NCBI RefSeq assembly: GCF_021347895.1
Contig: NC_067113.1
Coordinates: 43,873,474 to 43,937,473 of the forward strand
Direction of reading: 5' to 3'
DNA: 64,000 bases
Origin: Acanthochromis polyacanthus
Taxonomy: Eukaryota; Chordata; Actinopteri; Pomacentridae
Shown here: one piece after another, positions 37,961 through 50,283 of the stretch
How positions within the stretch are numbered: the stretch's first letter is position 1
How the letters are laid out: every line of letters begins with the position of its first letter
The notes under the pieces: generated by a model
Seen by the model: only the letters and a program-made list of their open reading frames with translations
Told to the model about the DNA's origin: nothing
Database searches by the model: none
Translations under genes and position numbers: made by a program

Positions 37961-38795
37961 AATGAAGACACTTTCTGCCATAGTACGGCTGCAGAAGAAG
38001 GATCTTAAGGAAATCAGGACATGAGGACGCACTCTGAGATTTATTCCCAAGGAGAAACACAGTCGGAATCTTACTTTCATATCCGTAGTTATGCTTGTGC
38101 ACTGCGAAACTGCATACCAGCTTCATACACTGCAGAATTATCACATTCTGGTCTTTGTATTTGACCCTGCAGACATCAAAAAGCTTTGGGGCAGTCGTCT
38201 TTTGTTGTTTGTGACAAATGAAGCAAAAATAGTTGCCATATCCAGCTCTTTCATCAGAGAGTAATACTAAAGCCTTTAAGCAAAGTTGCAAATTGCATGT
38301 ATGTGCTGTCAGTCACTAGATTGCTTTGATTTCCTCCCCAAGGTTGAATGACAGTGATACGATACAGGTTGGCAGTGATAAGGACGAGGTTTGACCTGGA
38401 TTTGTGTGAACACTGTTGGGCTGTCATAGCTGACATGGCGTTTTAGCGTCATGTGGAGTTCAGGGATGGTTGTGTAATGGTAGATAGGTGTGGCAGTTCC
38501 AGTTTTCAAAAAAAAGGGGACTGGAAGGGGAGGCTCGATCGTTGAACCTTAGATTCAGGAAATGTAATGTGGATGCCATTTTGTGGATTCCCTGAAGAGG
38601 TTATGGATGTTTGGCCATCCAGTTACATGTGTTTGGTGGAGTTGGAGATGGTCGATGGCCTCCAGGGAACCCTTGGTTTGGACTATAGAAGTGTGGTGTA
38701 CTGGGACTGTTGTGAATGATCCAACCCTTGAACAACTAAAGTAAGGGTTGTGTTCATATTCATGGCACAAAATCAAATACCTGACCAGTAGATGT
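37961..38795. other. gene-free stretch
   Basis: Minus-strand frames up to 174 codons (37,767-38,291) have no recognisable domain or splice support. Parts of 38,530-38,795 may be further decayed LINE sequence leading into the next element, but this is not certain. Confidence 0.4.
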
Positions 38796-39650
38796 TGGAC
38801 TCCACCAAGGTTGCCCCGTGTCTCACATTCTGACTGTGATACTCATGGACTGGTTGTCTAGGGGATGCACAGTGTATTGGTGGTTAGCACTTTTGCCTTG
38901 CAGCTAGAAGATCCCCGGTTTGCGTCCCGGCCTTCCTGCTATCTTTCTGCAAGGAGTTTGCATGTTCTTCCTGTGCATGCGTGGGTTTTCTCTGAAGACT
39001 CCTCCCACAGGTTAATCGTTAATTGGTAACTCTAAATTGTTCGTAGGTGTGAATGTAAGTGTGGTTGGTTGTCTCTTTATGTAGCTCTGCGATAGACTGG
39101 TGGCTAATCATAATCCAGCTGATGGATGGATGGTTATCTAGGTGCAGCCAGAGTGAAGAAGGTGTCTGGAATACGTGGTTCTGTTGGCCTCATCAAGATG
39201 TGACTTTATTCGCAAACACTGGGGTGGTTTGAAGTTGAGTGTGAAGCAACCTCTGTTTTGGGGCTAACTTGCAGACCCAAGCAGTAAGTATCTCAGAATG
39301 TTTATAAAACGTACAGACAGATTGGGGAAGGATCAGTAGTAATATGGGTGTTGTAACAGACCACTGTGGCGAAGAGAAGGCTGAACTGGAAGATGAGGCT
39401 CTTGACTTACCAGATGATCTATGTTCCAACCCTCACCTATGATCATGAGGTCTCTTTAGTGACCAAAAGAATAAAGACTGTGGCAACGGATTAGGATGCA
39501 TCTTCTTTCTAATTGAGACAAGACCTTAGAACATTCTGGAGGGTTCACATATTTTATCCGGCCTAGGATATAGGGATTCCGTATTACAAAGTGGAAACTA
39601 TTGCAGTGGAGAGGGACGCCTGGAATGCCCTGCTTAGCCTGCTGCCACCA
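38796..39650 (+). mobile_element. decayed LINE (RT region) interrupted by a SINE
   Basis: CTCCACCAAGGTTGCCCCGTGTC at 38,800 starts RT-like sequence of the family also seen at 24.0 and 32.3 kb. After the SINE it continues with GTTCTGTTGGCCTCATCAAG, CACTGGGGTGGTTTGAAGTT, GTGGCGAAGAGAAGGCTGAA and CCAACCCTCACCTATGATCA (LTYDHE). It ends CTGGAATGCCCTGCTTAGCC. Many stops and deletions; a relic. Confidence 0.75.
38863..39130 (+). mobile_element. SINE-like retroposon nested in the LINE
   Basis: Flanked by a 12-bp direct repeat with one mismatch: TGGTTGTCTAGG (38,851-38,862) and TGGTTATCTAGG (39,131-39,142), a retroposition-style target duplication. The body starts GGATGCACAGTGTATTGGTG and has AGCACTTTTGCCTTGCAGC. 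A Pol III B-box-like GGTTTGCGTCC is at about 38,918. It runs on through GGAGTTTGCATGTTCTTCCT and GGTAACTCTAAATTGTTCGT to a (GATG)n tail. Family is a common teleost repeat; name not assigned. Confidence 0.8.
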
Positions 39651-40439
39651 TGACCAGTGGTTTACAAAGAATCAATGATGTTGAAACCGAAAGTGTGTGA
39701 ATATCAACATGAGAAACTGCTGCATTATTTTAAAAATGTCTTTCTAATATGGTTCATTCCATTGTGACAAATGAATTTCTTCAGCGTAACTATGCTATTT
39801 TCCACAGTTTTAGAATTTTTTTCTGCAGCAGGGTCGCTTCATTGTAAAAGTTTTGAATGAGCCAAGGCTTCAAAGGTATGGGATTATTTCAAGTTATCAC
39901 AAAAGGTGGTTTTCACACTGCACACAGTTTCAATGGCATTCCACAGCAGCACAGCATAAGTATCTAAAGACAAAAAGCACAAATGCTATTGTGGAAGCTG
40001 CAGCACCAGAAAAGGAAAAAAAAAAACATTTTAAGTGTGTTCATTAGAAGGGAGAGCTTTTTAATGTATTGACCTTGTAGCTGCTGAAGTCATGAAGCTA
40101 TAAAGTCGTCTGCCTCCAGCCTTAGAATTTCCATTGAATAAGTGTCTGAGAAAATGTTATGGCAAGAATCTGTGCAGATTTTAAATTAAATGACTTTGTG
40201 TTTGTGCAGCTTGGACTTGTTGGCATATGCACCAGGTTCCTTATAGAAAAATCCTTTTTAGGGAATGAATAATCTAAATTAGTTGATTGAACTGTAAAAT
40301 AGTTGATCCACAAGTTCGCTTTTTTTGAAAACAGCAAAGTGGATCCTGAACAGTCTAAACCTAAGAAGCAGCAATGAATCATTTTCAGCTTTTGTCTGGA
40401 ACAAGTGACCCAGGGGTCTTTATACTTTATCTTGCAATA
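39651..40439. other. gene-free stretch
   Basis: Nothing recognised as gene or repeat. Confidence 0.4.
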
Positions 40440-41225
40440 AATCCGAAGGCTGGCACTCAGTGCTCACCTGGAGTCTGAAGCACTAAAAAATAACGTCAAC
40501 GTCAAGGATCTTGGTGTGATCATCTGGGAGGATTTAAATGTCAGTGGCCTCATCAAAGCTGTAACAATATCATTACTCTGACATCTTGGAAATACAGCTA
40601 AAATGAAAAACGCTATGTCTAAGTAAGACTGCGAACAGCTAAATCATGCTTCTTGTACAGTGAACTTCTGTAAAGCATGCTAGTTTTCTCAATAAATAGA
40701 CCATTCCAAATGCTGCTGCTAGAATGCTACCAATCCTGAAGAAGAGGGAACACATTATCCAGTTCTTAGATCCTTGCACTGGCTTCCAATTTAATATCAA
40801 ACTGATTTGAAGGCCTTAAGTCACTCCGTCTTTGGGGACCAAAATATATGAGAGGTATGTTTGCTGAGTACAATCCTCATAAATCTCTCAGACCTGTGAG
40901 AACTGGTCAACTGGTGATGTTCAGACTATTAACCATTACATTGGTTGCTACTGGAATCAGCTATTCTTTGACCTTATAGCCCCCAAATGTAGCTGTACTG
41001 TTCTTTCTTACAATGCTTTTTAATTATTTCCTTTTAAAGTCATTTAGCTTCTTCTCTACATTCAGATTTAAAACCATCTGTTCTTTTCTGTATTGATGTC
41101 TTTTAGCTTATCTTATCTGTTGTCTGTAAAGCACTTATTCATCACTTTTCCTCCTTCTGCTTGTCTTTTCAGCCGCTGTAATGTGTGAATTTTCCCAGCG
41201 AGGAATCGATAAAGTTTATCTTTCA
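40440..41225 (+). mobile_element. L2-like LINE relic (RT C-terminus)
   Basis: On plus, CTTGGTGTGATCATCTGGGA (LGVI) is followed at about 40,710 by AATGCTGCTGCTAGAATGCT (NAAARML), then GAACACATTATCCAGTTCTT and GCACTGGCTTCCAATTTA (normally HWLP). Next come TATATGAGAGGTATGTTTGC and CTCTCAGACCTGTGAGAACT. This is the motif order of the C-terminal part of L2-clade ORF2. The end CTTATCTGTTGTCTGTAAAGCAC resembles the 3' tail. Frame broken repeatedly. Confidence 0.75.
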
Positions 41226-44200
41226 ATATCCTCCCTGTACGATAAGGTGCTGTTTAAATAATCGTGTACTTACAGATGTGAACATGCACTTGAACAGCGT
41301 GTTGACGGATATGATTTTTGATATCATCTTCAGTCAAAAGTAAATAGAAAATTTCTCTCACTGGAAGGGAAAGCGGTCAGTTACAGATGAAATACATGTA
41401 AAGCAATGCCATCTGATGATATATGTCATGCTATCCTTTTTCTGTTCATGTCTTCAAAGATATTTGTTAGCAGTGCACAATTTTAAACCAAGGATACCGA
41501 ACTTTTTTGTTTCTTGCCCAGTTAATATGAATATTTTATAGCTGACAGCTGTTTTATGTTTTGTTAGCAAGTTTTCAGCAATCTTGGTGGTAGCTAAAGC
41601 ATCAGGTGTGCATTGCAAGACAAATAAAGTACGCAGCTTGGAGTAATAATTCAATCCTTATGTTCTTTCCACAAAAATAGTTTAATTAGGAAATTACATC
41701 GACTCCTTCTGCGTCATTAACTATTAAAAAAAACATCAATATGCAAATGTTTCTTTGCCAAAATTGAACCGCTGCACACAAGTCAGTTCTCATGTTTTTG
41801 GGCAACCACGCAGACCGGAATTTTGTTGATTTAACTGTGATAAGAGGTTTTTATGTAGCATCTGTGGAAAAAATCTGCATTAATATCATACTCCAGCTAT
41901 TATGGGATTTGTAGGATTCAGTGTTTTTGAAGCTTTACCCGTTCACATTAAAAGTCAGGATCTTTCAGCCTCTGTTGCTTTGATTATAGCTGTTGTGTCT
42001 CTCCAAAGTCTTCCAATTTGATAGAAAAGCAATACTTAATTATTGCAGCATCCCTCTGACAGCAGCTATATCCATGGCAACAACTCTTTAGCAATGAGGC
42101 ACGGTTGTTTTAATTTGTCCAGACTGGAAGAGTGCTGTGGATTTTTAGTGATCTTACTCTCATTATGGAAGTTATTTTGCAGAGATCCAGTACCATAAAC
42201 ACACAATAAATCAACACCACATTAATAGTACATTTAGGAATTTAATATACAGTTTTCAAGATAAAGTTCTTTGATAAACAAAGGGACAGTTTTTTGGCTA
42301 TATAAAAAGCTATTTAGAAACCAGTGACTAGACTTAGAGACAATAGTGGTTGTGTGCTTACATTTTCAGGTATCAAATACAGACACGTTTTGCTCAGAGT
42401 GAAGAGGATACTCACAAAGTTTCAGAATAAACGTCTCACTGACGGATTTAACAAGAATCACTTCATCAATAGTTTCAACCACATTACTACACACTGAGCC
42501 ATTTATGAGCTATACTTCCAGAAATATGCAGAAAAAAGATTAATCAGGTTTAGAGGCGAGTTTACAACAAGTCCTATCAGAAAGCAGAAAGAGATTTAAC
42601 GTACGGGCCAGTATAAGACCATAAAAGCTACAATCCCTGGACAGGTTTACACATTGGGCCCACAATACCCTGATAGTGATGGTAATAAAGAGTTGTCGCA
42701 CCGGCTGCAGGGCATTGTGTTGCAGAGCTGTTGCCTAGTCCGTCTAATAACTCGAAGAACAGCAGGCAGCGCCAACCAGAGGTGGCCGAATCTCTCAGAG
42801 CTCGTAAACGGTTCATTAGAGCTGGCTGATTTATGCTTTCCAGTAATATTTTTCTACCTGTAGTGATGGGGCTAATAGTAAACTGACCTCCATTGCTGAG
42901 AGAGACATCCAGAGAGAGAGAGAGAGAGTGCTACCACCACAAGAGCACAAGAGACAAGACAGAGAGAAGGTGTTTGGCAGTGCAGAATCAATATGCAAAA
43001 GATTCATCGCAATATACAGTTATACCGATGAACATCACACCTGGGTCATCACCGAGTTCACCAGCTAGAATCTACGTATTCAAATAAATTCAGGTTTCAC
43101 AAATAAAAGCATAATTTTTTTTGGTCATCTGCCGAAGCCAGGCACAACTTCTAAAACATACAGCTCACAAAACACCTTCTATGCTAAGTGTTTAGGCGAT
43201 TGAGTTCTTTTATTGTGTGTGACAATTTCAACTGTCTGAACTGTAACGTAGTGGTTTGAACCTTGTTTTGACCCAGGTCTGATTAGTAGGATTAAGAAAA
43301 CAGATTTACAGTACAATACACTTGTAAATTTATACACTGTGAAAAACATTTCATTGGTTCTCCTTAAAAGCTCAAGTAATGAAACTGCAAAGGGTATTAG
43401 AGGTCAAGAGGTTCTGTTTATATGGTATAATTGACTGTTTACTAGGCCCTGCATTCCTTAATTACTGTTGCTACTCAAGTCAAGCGTCCCCGTCTTATAC
43501 ATACATGTAGTTTGCAGAGATAATGGCGGCACATTCACCAATAAATGTATTCATAAATAAGTCTTTCATTTCACACAGAGGTAGACAAAGCAAGTTTCTC
43601 ATTTCTAGCCAGCTACTACTGATGGCGCAGGCTAAAATGTCGACGGCAGCTAGCAGATTTTATTAGCTAAGGCTAGCTAGCTAACTAAGCTAATGTCAGT
43701 AGCACAGGTTGGTTAAAAATACTGTCTTTTTGATATGTCCTGCTTAGTTTTCAATCCTGAATACAAACCTAATGGCTGCGATTGAAGCTATAGCTACATG
43801 TTCACGCTAAAGAAACTTGCATCCACATTAGTCTGCTCAGTTCCTTCGCTTAAATACATTTTTAAATTGCATGTTTTCCCTTTTAATGCTATATGAGCGA
43901 AGACTTTTGTTGATTAATGCTATCTTAGGTAACAATAGCCGCGTTTCCACTAGATCTGCTGTGATGGAATCATCAATGTAATTTATGGAAATGCAATATT
44001 GTTTACTCTAGGACATCATAACACATATATTTCTTTAGTGTCACTTTTTGGCTCTTGTCATTGTTCAGATGGAGTCAGGACTGCAGTCTCAAACAATAAC
44101 AGCAGCACCATCAGCTCAGTTTCCATGGATCCAAATCTGAAAATATATAGTAGTTCTTTCAATTATCACAGAACAAAAAGGTGATTTGTAGAGTTTTGAT

Positions 44201-45568
44201 GTCAGAGCACTAACACCTGAACAGCAAAAACACAAAGAAACTTTTCACTGTGGAGACACTTCACATCTGTTTGCTTCTCTCCTGCTCTCTGTGCTCATCT
44301 GTACTGGATCTCATTACAGCCAAATTCCCATTAAAGCTGGTATCATTCACATATTTTCTGTTTCTGTTGTCAGATGCAGCTGATTAAGACTACATGTTAC
44401 CCTGCAGTCACTTCCAATTTGCTGTGATGCTGGATTTAATGTACAGATAAAGTACTTTCACTTTGTTACAGGCTTTAATAGAAATGAGTCTCTTTTTTTA
44501 GATAAACTACAGACCTGAATAATGCTATTTATTTTTCAGTATGTTCAATATCCTGGTTTAACCTTGCCGTTTTGCACCATACAGCACGAAACATGACCAC
44601 TATACCCAATGAATTATTTCAGTGTAAAAAACTGCTATAGATTTCTCTCCATTTTTGTCTTATAGATGGCCTGATTTCTTCCTAGTTTGTTCCTCGTCAA
44701 GGTTTTTATCCATTAGCGTCAACATAGTTGGTTTTGTTCCCGGTTTCTTCTACTCTGTCACCACTATGCAGACCAGTTTATTCACTATAAAAAAAAAAGT
44801 GAACAGAATTGAGTCTAATTCACATTAAAAAAGCAACAAAACATTTATTTATTTAATCATTTTTTGCAGCATTTTAAAAGTTTGCTTCAAATGAGCTTGT
44901 TATAGGATGGAAACACGGCTAATGACTGGAGCTGATGAAGTGTAAACTTCATAAATCCGATATCCAATGAGCAGAACATAGCCGCTAACCTTCAGAATAA
45001 TTCCCTTGAACTCTGACAGCATCTTTCCTGTAGCTAGCAGGCTAATTAGGTGGACATGCTAACAGTTCCACCATATGCCACTGAAAGTAAACACTGTCTT
45101 CCACCTCTGAGCTTGTGGTTTTGGTTTGACATTATATTTTTGTAATCTAAACTGAGTTTAAATGTTAAGTCACAAACAGGAAGTGATTCAAAGCTTGACA
45201 GACCTGCTGTGCCTAGTTACGGTTGCTAAACAGCAAATTGGACGATCACTGGTTGAGGGAGGGGTTTAGTGGGTTTTGCTTTAGATGAAATAGTGGCACT
45301 TTGTTTTACAGTTCAGAAATGAATAAATAAAAATAAATAACCTGTAAATAAATTACAAAAATAAAACTTTGCAGTGGTTATTGGTACAAATATATAATTC
45401 CTAGTATATTTACAAGTAGTATTTACAATGTAAATATGCAGTCATGGCACTTTTTAAAACAGTAAGTTAATAATATGGTTTGTTTATTGTGTATATGATT
45501 GGTATTTATTGCCCTCTTGCCAATAATTATATTTCTGTACCAATATTATAATAAAATGTGGATACTAG
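41226..45568. other. gene-free stretch, 4.3 kb
   Basis: AT-rich flank with no exon recognised. Features are a further X-box-like ATATCCATGGCAAC (42,068-42,081), a short (GA)n at 42,911-42,928 and a TAGCTAGCTAACTAAGCTAA cluster near 43,674. A block at about 44,262-44,340 (TTCTCTCCTGCTCTCTGTGC...CAAATTCCCATTAAA) loosely matches 58,112-58,172, so both may be one dispersed repeat. Confidence 0.4.
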
Positions 45569-47123
45569 TTTATTATTGCATCTACTGAACTGTACAGTGT
45601 TACTTCAAAGTAAAACTATTTTCAGTATTTACCAGAGACCTAGTGATTACTGTACTGTAAAATAAAGTGCTACCATACTTCTTAGTCTAAATAAAGGCAA
45701 AGATTCAGGCGATCTCTCTCTTAGCTGTTTGTGAGGCAACCTCGAATAAATCCTCAATGATTTTTTTATGTCTTTTGCCTTCAAGAGTCACACACAACTG
45801 TGATCTGCCTTCTTGACCCGAAACAAAGTACGCAGCTCAATTCCTTGTGATTCTAAGTGGAACCCATGGATTTGTTGTTGACAGCGCATTCATCATAAGA
45901 GCACCGAAGAAAGTGTACAGTATATATACAGCCCAAAGTGTAAGGCGAAACATGATACAACAGTGTAGTGCACATACGTTTACCTCAGTCCAGTCCATGC
46001 TGAGTCCATCCCTTTCAATTATATTCCACGGTGTTATGTTCCATTAGTTAGTCCACTCGATGCATGTTCACTCCGTTCAATTTAATCTGTAGTGTTTCAT
46101 TCGATTCCATTCCGCTTCGTTTGCCTCTAATTTGATTTCAATTCCAAACATTTTAATTCCACTCGTGTCCGTGTTTGTTGTACTCTGAGACCAGCCCAGT
46201 TAGGTTTGAGTCAACTGGATATTTTTCAATATACAGTGTTAAATATTGTTGTGTACATTTGGATTCTCCAAACCAATCTCCTCTGTTTTCCTTTCGCAAA
46301 CTGTCATTTCCGCTGAGGTGCCCTGCGCTAGTTTAATTATCAAAAGCCTTATTCCCACATGTGCACCATTGTATGAACTGCACATTTACAGCTGATGTAG
46401 TCTGTAAACTTAGTCTTGTATGTCTATAGGCAGTGTGAGCCTACATGTTTAGCTGGATGTTGTTTCTGAGTTATTATAGAAGGTGCTATGATCAGTTAGT
46501 CCCCAAAATATCTCCAGTGACAGATTTGGAAGGTGATTGGAATTGATTATTTCTTCCTTAAGCCAACAGAGTTTGTCAAGGTTGTCGAATCATCACAAAC
46601 CGTTGACAAACTGCACTTATTGTGACATGTTCTGTACAATTATTGTCCAGTTTTAATATTATTACCTTTGCCTTTTTGGAATCAGGTTAATTTCTTTACA
46701 TCGGCTCTTTTGAGGAACCAGGCATCAGACAGGTTAAGAGGCCATCCCAACTGCCCAAAGATATTTAGGCGTACAAGGCCTACAGAGGAGAGGTTTGTAC
46801 GTTTTAAAGGTTTCAGGCAGGATTGCTAAAAACATGTACTGACCCTGTTTTAAGAGCACCCCAGGGCATGAGTGAAAAGGAGATTTTGCTTTTTGTTAGC
46901 TGTCCTGGAAAATAAGGGTTATACATTTGATGTAAAGTTGAAAGTTGAGGATGTAGGACCACTGGCTAAAAGTGGTTATTTAGTGTCCACCTTTGTTCAT
47001 GCACCCATTTAAAAACGTGAGTGGACTAGGTAAGGCATATCTCTCCTAGTCGAGTCTGAGAGACACTAGCCACAGGCAGATGGCAGGCTAGTGAAATCTC
47101 CTTCCCTGATGAGGAATGTCAGT
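45569..47123 (-). other. probable gpr37 3' UTR region (end not determined)
   Basis: Sequence directly downstream of the gpr37 stop, with no other gene. Candidate poly(A) signals on the minus strand are ATTAAA at 46,652-46,657 and AATAAA at 45,569-45,574. The first would give a 3' UTR of about 0.5 kb, the second about 1.55 kb. Neither can be chosen without transcript data. Bases 46,020-46,170 contain loosely repeated ATTCC/ATTCG pentamers on the plus strand. Confidence 0.3.
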
Positions 47124-47942
47124 TTAGCAGTTGGAGCCGGCAGGGGTGTAGTTACTGAGCTCCCTGCGGATGGTGCTGAACGGCGACAGCTCCAGCTCGG
47201 TAGTGCACTCGTGTTCGTTATCGTCGCTGGCCGTCGCCGAGGAGGGAGCGTGGTTACAGCAGCAGCAGCAACAGCAGCAGTCCAGGAAGGCCCTGCCCAG
47301 GGGCCGACACAAGAGCAGCAGGAGCGCCGGCGTCACGGCGGCCCGACAGAAGAGCAGCAGCTGGGAGAGAAGGTGGAGGACGGACATGGTGTGTTCAGGA
47401 ACACCGGCAGCCATGTAGGCCGAAACTATGTTGCAGATGTTCTCGGGGACCACGCATGCACCGTAGACGATCGCCAGCGCCACGACAGTGCAGTTCATCT
47501 GGCTCTCCAACCGGATCTGCTTCTTGTTGCTGCGTACGCTGGCTTGCTCCGCGCGCCGGATCTTACGCGCCGTCACCAGTGAGCAACCGATGGTGAACAG
47601 GGTGGGGAGGCAAAAGTAGCAGCCAAAGCACCACCACAGCCGAGCGCCCTCGTACGTCAGGCCCAGCACGTAGAGCATGTCAGGAAGTGAGGTGGATATT
47701 CTGATAATGCAGCGTTCAACGGGGGGCTCGTCCGGGATTCCTGTGTCCTCGGCAACCAGCTGTCGGATAAGAAGCTCCGGGAGGGCCAGGAGTAGGGCGC
47801 CGATCCAGATGACTGCCAGCTTGGCGGTAGTAGACGTGCAGTTCTCAATCATCTCGTAGTACATCTGGACGTTGGTGGCTGCACGGAATCGGTCGATGCA
47901 CAGAGCGCACAGGGTGAAGGTGGTGACACCCAGCGAGGCCAC
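47124..47942 (-). CDS. gpr37: gpr37, coding exon 2 (TM3 to C-terminus)
   Basis: Continues the receptor from VASLGVTTF (TM3) to the stop codon TAA at 47,124-47,126, giving 272 residues (255-526 of the visible protein). The E/DRY position is I-D-R-F (Asp271-Arg272), as in the GPR37 family. TM4 Trp is at 300, the ECL2 Cys at 332 inside ERCIIRIS, and TM5 has C-L-P-T (Pro367). TM6 carries [10 protein letters not shown] (Pro420). TM7 has V-T-P-A in place of NPxxY, also a family trait. The tail holds eight consecutive Cys (476-483, bases 47,256-47,279), a membrane-proximal Cys block known in mammalian GPR37 to influence trafficking. It then has the GPR37-type block [15 protein letters not shown] and ends in Cys. 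That block separates GPR37 from GPR37L1. The acceptor is a pyrimidine-rich tract ending TTTTCTCAG before base 47,942. Exon joins are phase 0, as expected for the two-exon mammalian gene. The a/b paralogue cannot be decided here. Confidence 0.96.
   Translation of the reverse strand: MASLGVTTFTLCALCIDRFRAATNVQMYYEMIENCTSTTAKLAVIWIGALLLALPELLIRQLVAEDTGIPDEPPVERCIIRISTSLPDMLYVLGLTYEGARLWWCFGCYFCLPTLFTIGCSLVTARKIRRAEQASVRSNKKQIRLESQMNCTVVALAIVYGACVVPENICNIVSAYMAAGVPEHTMSVLHLLSQLLLFCRAAVTPALLLLLCRPLGRAFLDCCCCCCCCNHAPSSATASDDNEHECTTELELSPFSTIRRELSNYTPAGSNC
47256..47279 (-). repeat. (CTG/TGY)8 tract coding poly-Cys in gpr37
   Basis: Eight Cys codons (six TGC, two TGT) form an in-frame trinucleotide-like run in the receptor tail. 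The two TGT codons interrupt the pure repeat, which should reduce slippage. Confidence 0.85.
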
Positions 47943-49290
47943 CTGAGAAAACACACAAAGAGGAATTCATCACTGTCATTCTTCAGGATTCAGGTCATTT
48001 TAGCCATTGTGTACACTGTGTGTAGAGGCATTAGTCTTTGTGGCTTGGAGGCTTTACTTGAGTGAATTGTGTTGCCTCAAGAAACCCTGTCTCCATAAAA
48101 TGTAGTTTTTGTACAAGTGAATTGCATTCTCATTGACGCATTGAAACATATTTTTCTTTCATATCATGATGTTGGAAAGGCTTCCAATTTGAAAGAGCCA
48201 AAAAAGCCATAAAAGGAGGAACAGGTTAGGATGGAGGCATAAGCTGGTACAGGACTTTCACCCAAGAGACCAACACCTGTCCGATGTGAGGCTATATACA
48301 TAGATATATGTTTCGTTTTTCCTTGTTTCTTTCATTACTTTTTGGTTAGGTTCAGGCACCAAGATTACCTGGTCGAGTTTAGGGAAATGTCATACTTTAG
48401 TTACCATGTTTACAGTGTAGCAACATGATAAAAGTCTGGTTAAGTAAGTCACGGTTTGGGTAAAAATACGACCCTTTAACATCATATTTGAAGCTTTACC
48501 ACCATTTTATGGGTTACCAGGGTAACTAGTTCCCCCCATCTAATATATGATCAGTCTGCTGTAAATAAATAAATGTCAAAGATGTGTTGATGAGAGACAT
48601 ATTTGACAGATTCCAGCTGAACATATGTTTCCCCCAAGATGTAACTGAGAATGCAGTTTATTCACTGGGTTGCCTCAAGAGTACTTTTCATATCTGGAAA
48701 CTCAATGCATCAGCAACACAATTTGTAGAGAAGAGTAATGGACGAAAAGTGCTTAGAGCTTGAGCTAGCAGCAGTTTTGTAAACATGATAATCGACAGTC
48801 ATTCCAACCGGCAGATGGGCTGATCTGCATGCAATTCCACTCCTGCTCTTTCCGAAGTTATGATCAGGACTGTCAGGCTATCAACGAATTACGAAATTAT
48901 CTCGCATATAGAAAGTAGTATTATCTTTCACAATTGTAAAGGCTAGCAGTAAAAGTAAACAAGTGGATTCTTCTGCATCACACACAAACAAATGCCTTCT
49001 AGCAGCTGTCAGTGGAGAATACATAAACAGCAGGACAAACAGTAATGGTGTTGGCCACTGGACACTGGTGCAATTATGAGCAATGGAGCAATAGAAGCAC
49101 AGTGGAAGGCTCTAAGCTGCCATTACCACTCAGTAGTATCCCTGAATGTGTGTGTGAGGAAGACAGAGTGAAACCACACAAAGCGAGAGGGTGGATTTAA
49201 AGCAGGTATCACCGCGTTCACTCATTCAAATGTATTTACACACCTTCTGTTCGACGGCAGCCCGACCAATGAACAAACTTCCTAAACGTC
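47943..49290. other. intron stretch, no element recognised
   Basis: 3' part of the gpr37 intron after the acceptor. AT-rich, with no repeat or site cluster that I can support. Confidence 0.4.
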
Positions 49291-50279
49291 CCACTATTGT
49301 CCTCTTAATTTCTCACTCACAGTCTTCGCGTTGCAGCTAATTACCTGGCATCGCCTCCTCGTTCTCGATATGAAACGTCTACAAATTGTCAGAGCGTGCA
49401 AATTTCCCGAGCATCTGAAAGCATCTGTTGGATTAACTGTCATTTTGGCAGAGTGGGCACCCTGCGAAAATATTCCTCTGCAGCTGGAGAGAGCGTGTGT
49501 CTGCACTTCTGTCCTGACAAGAACCAAATCTGCACTGATCCTTCCCATCCTCCATCCTGTCTCACCTCACTTACCATTTCTTCCTCCTGCTCATCTCCCC
49601 TCTTTCTTCCCCTCTGCTCACCCTCTTTTCCCTCTCCTTCCTTTCCTCCCTTCATATCAAATTTAATTACAGCAGCCAGTATCCCAGATGGCCCCAGTGA
49701 GCCATGGCTTTAGTGCTGTAAACACATACTTCCTGGACAGATATACATGTACACACACTTAAAGATGGTCTTTGTATGTTGGCCTGGCACACACACACAC
49801 AAACAGAGACAGACACTGACCCTGATTCACATGGAGGTCCTAACCAGGCTAATGAAGGGCGACCATACGGAACTGGGAACGATAACTGGGGTAGACAAAC
49901 CACCCACAGCCTCCAGCAACCGAACAGTAACTGTGATCAATGTGACTGCAGTTTGGACCAGCAGGGGTTAATTACCTGTTGTCACGCCATAATACTGCAA
50001 CTCTAATTGTAGTAGATTGTATTAAAGTGGAGCCACAGCAGAACAATAGTCTGTCATTATTTAGCATTAAGTGTTGTTCAGCCCAGCTCGTTTCTGTAAG
50101 TGGTTTATTCAAACTCTGGCTGGATTAATCTGTTCTGTGATTTGGGCGGGCATCAAAAGGTCATCGCATTCGGCAGATGCCATCTTACAGTCAGCTCTGG
50201 AGGATTTTGTTCCGCGCTCTTGTGTGTTTTGCATCATATCCGTGAAGAGATGAGCCTGGAGTTGTTACGGCACTTAGAT
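49291..50279. promoter_or_regulatory. candidate intronic regulatory block
   Basis: Unique, moderately GC-rich sequence. It includes GCAGCTAATTACCTGGCATC (49,334; homeodomain core plus E-box-like CACCTG-type neighbour), a pyrimidine tract at 49,540-49,660 and TCTAATTGTAGTAGA at 50,002. It is bounded on the right by the TTAA element. Two overlapping frames at 49,331-49,713 have no recognised domain. Confidence 0.25.
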
Positions 50280-50283
50280 TTAA

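Noticed and set aside
37767..38291. 174-codon minus frame
   Set aside because: No recognisable motif, no exon borders, and composition like the surrounding non-coding DNA.
38900..38935. Possible tRNA gene from the B-box-like GGTTTGCGTCC
   Set aside because: No foldable cloverleaf around it, and it sits inside a SINE-like insertion with its own target duplication.
47091..47582. 163-codon plus-strand frame opposite gpr37 exon 2
   Set aside because: Antisense shadow of a GC-rich conserved exon; codon logic and homology belong to the minus strand.
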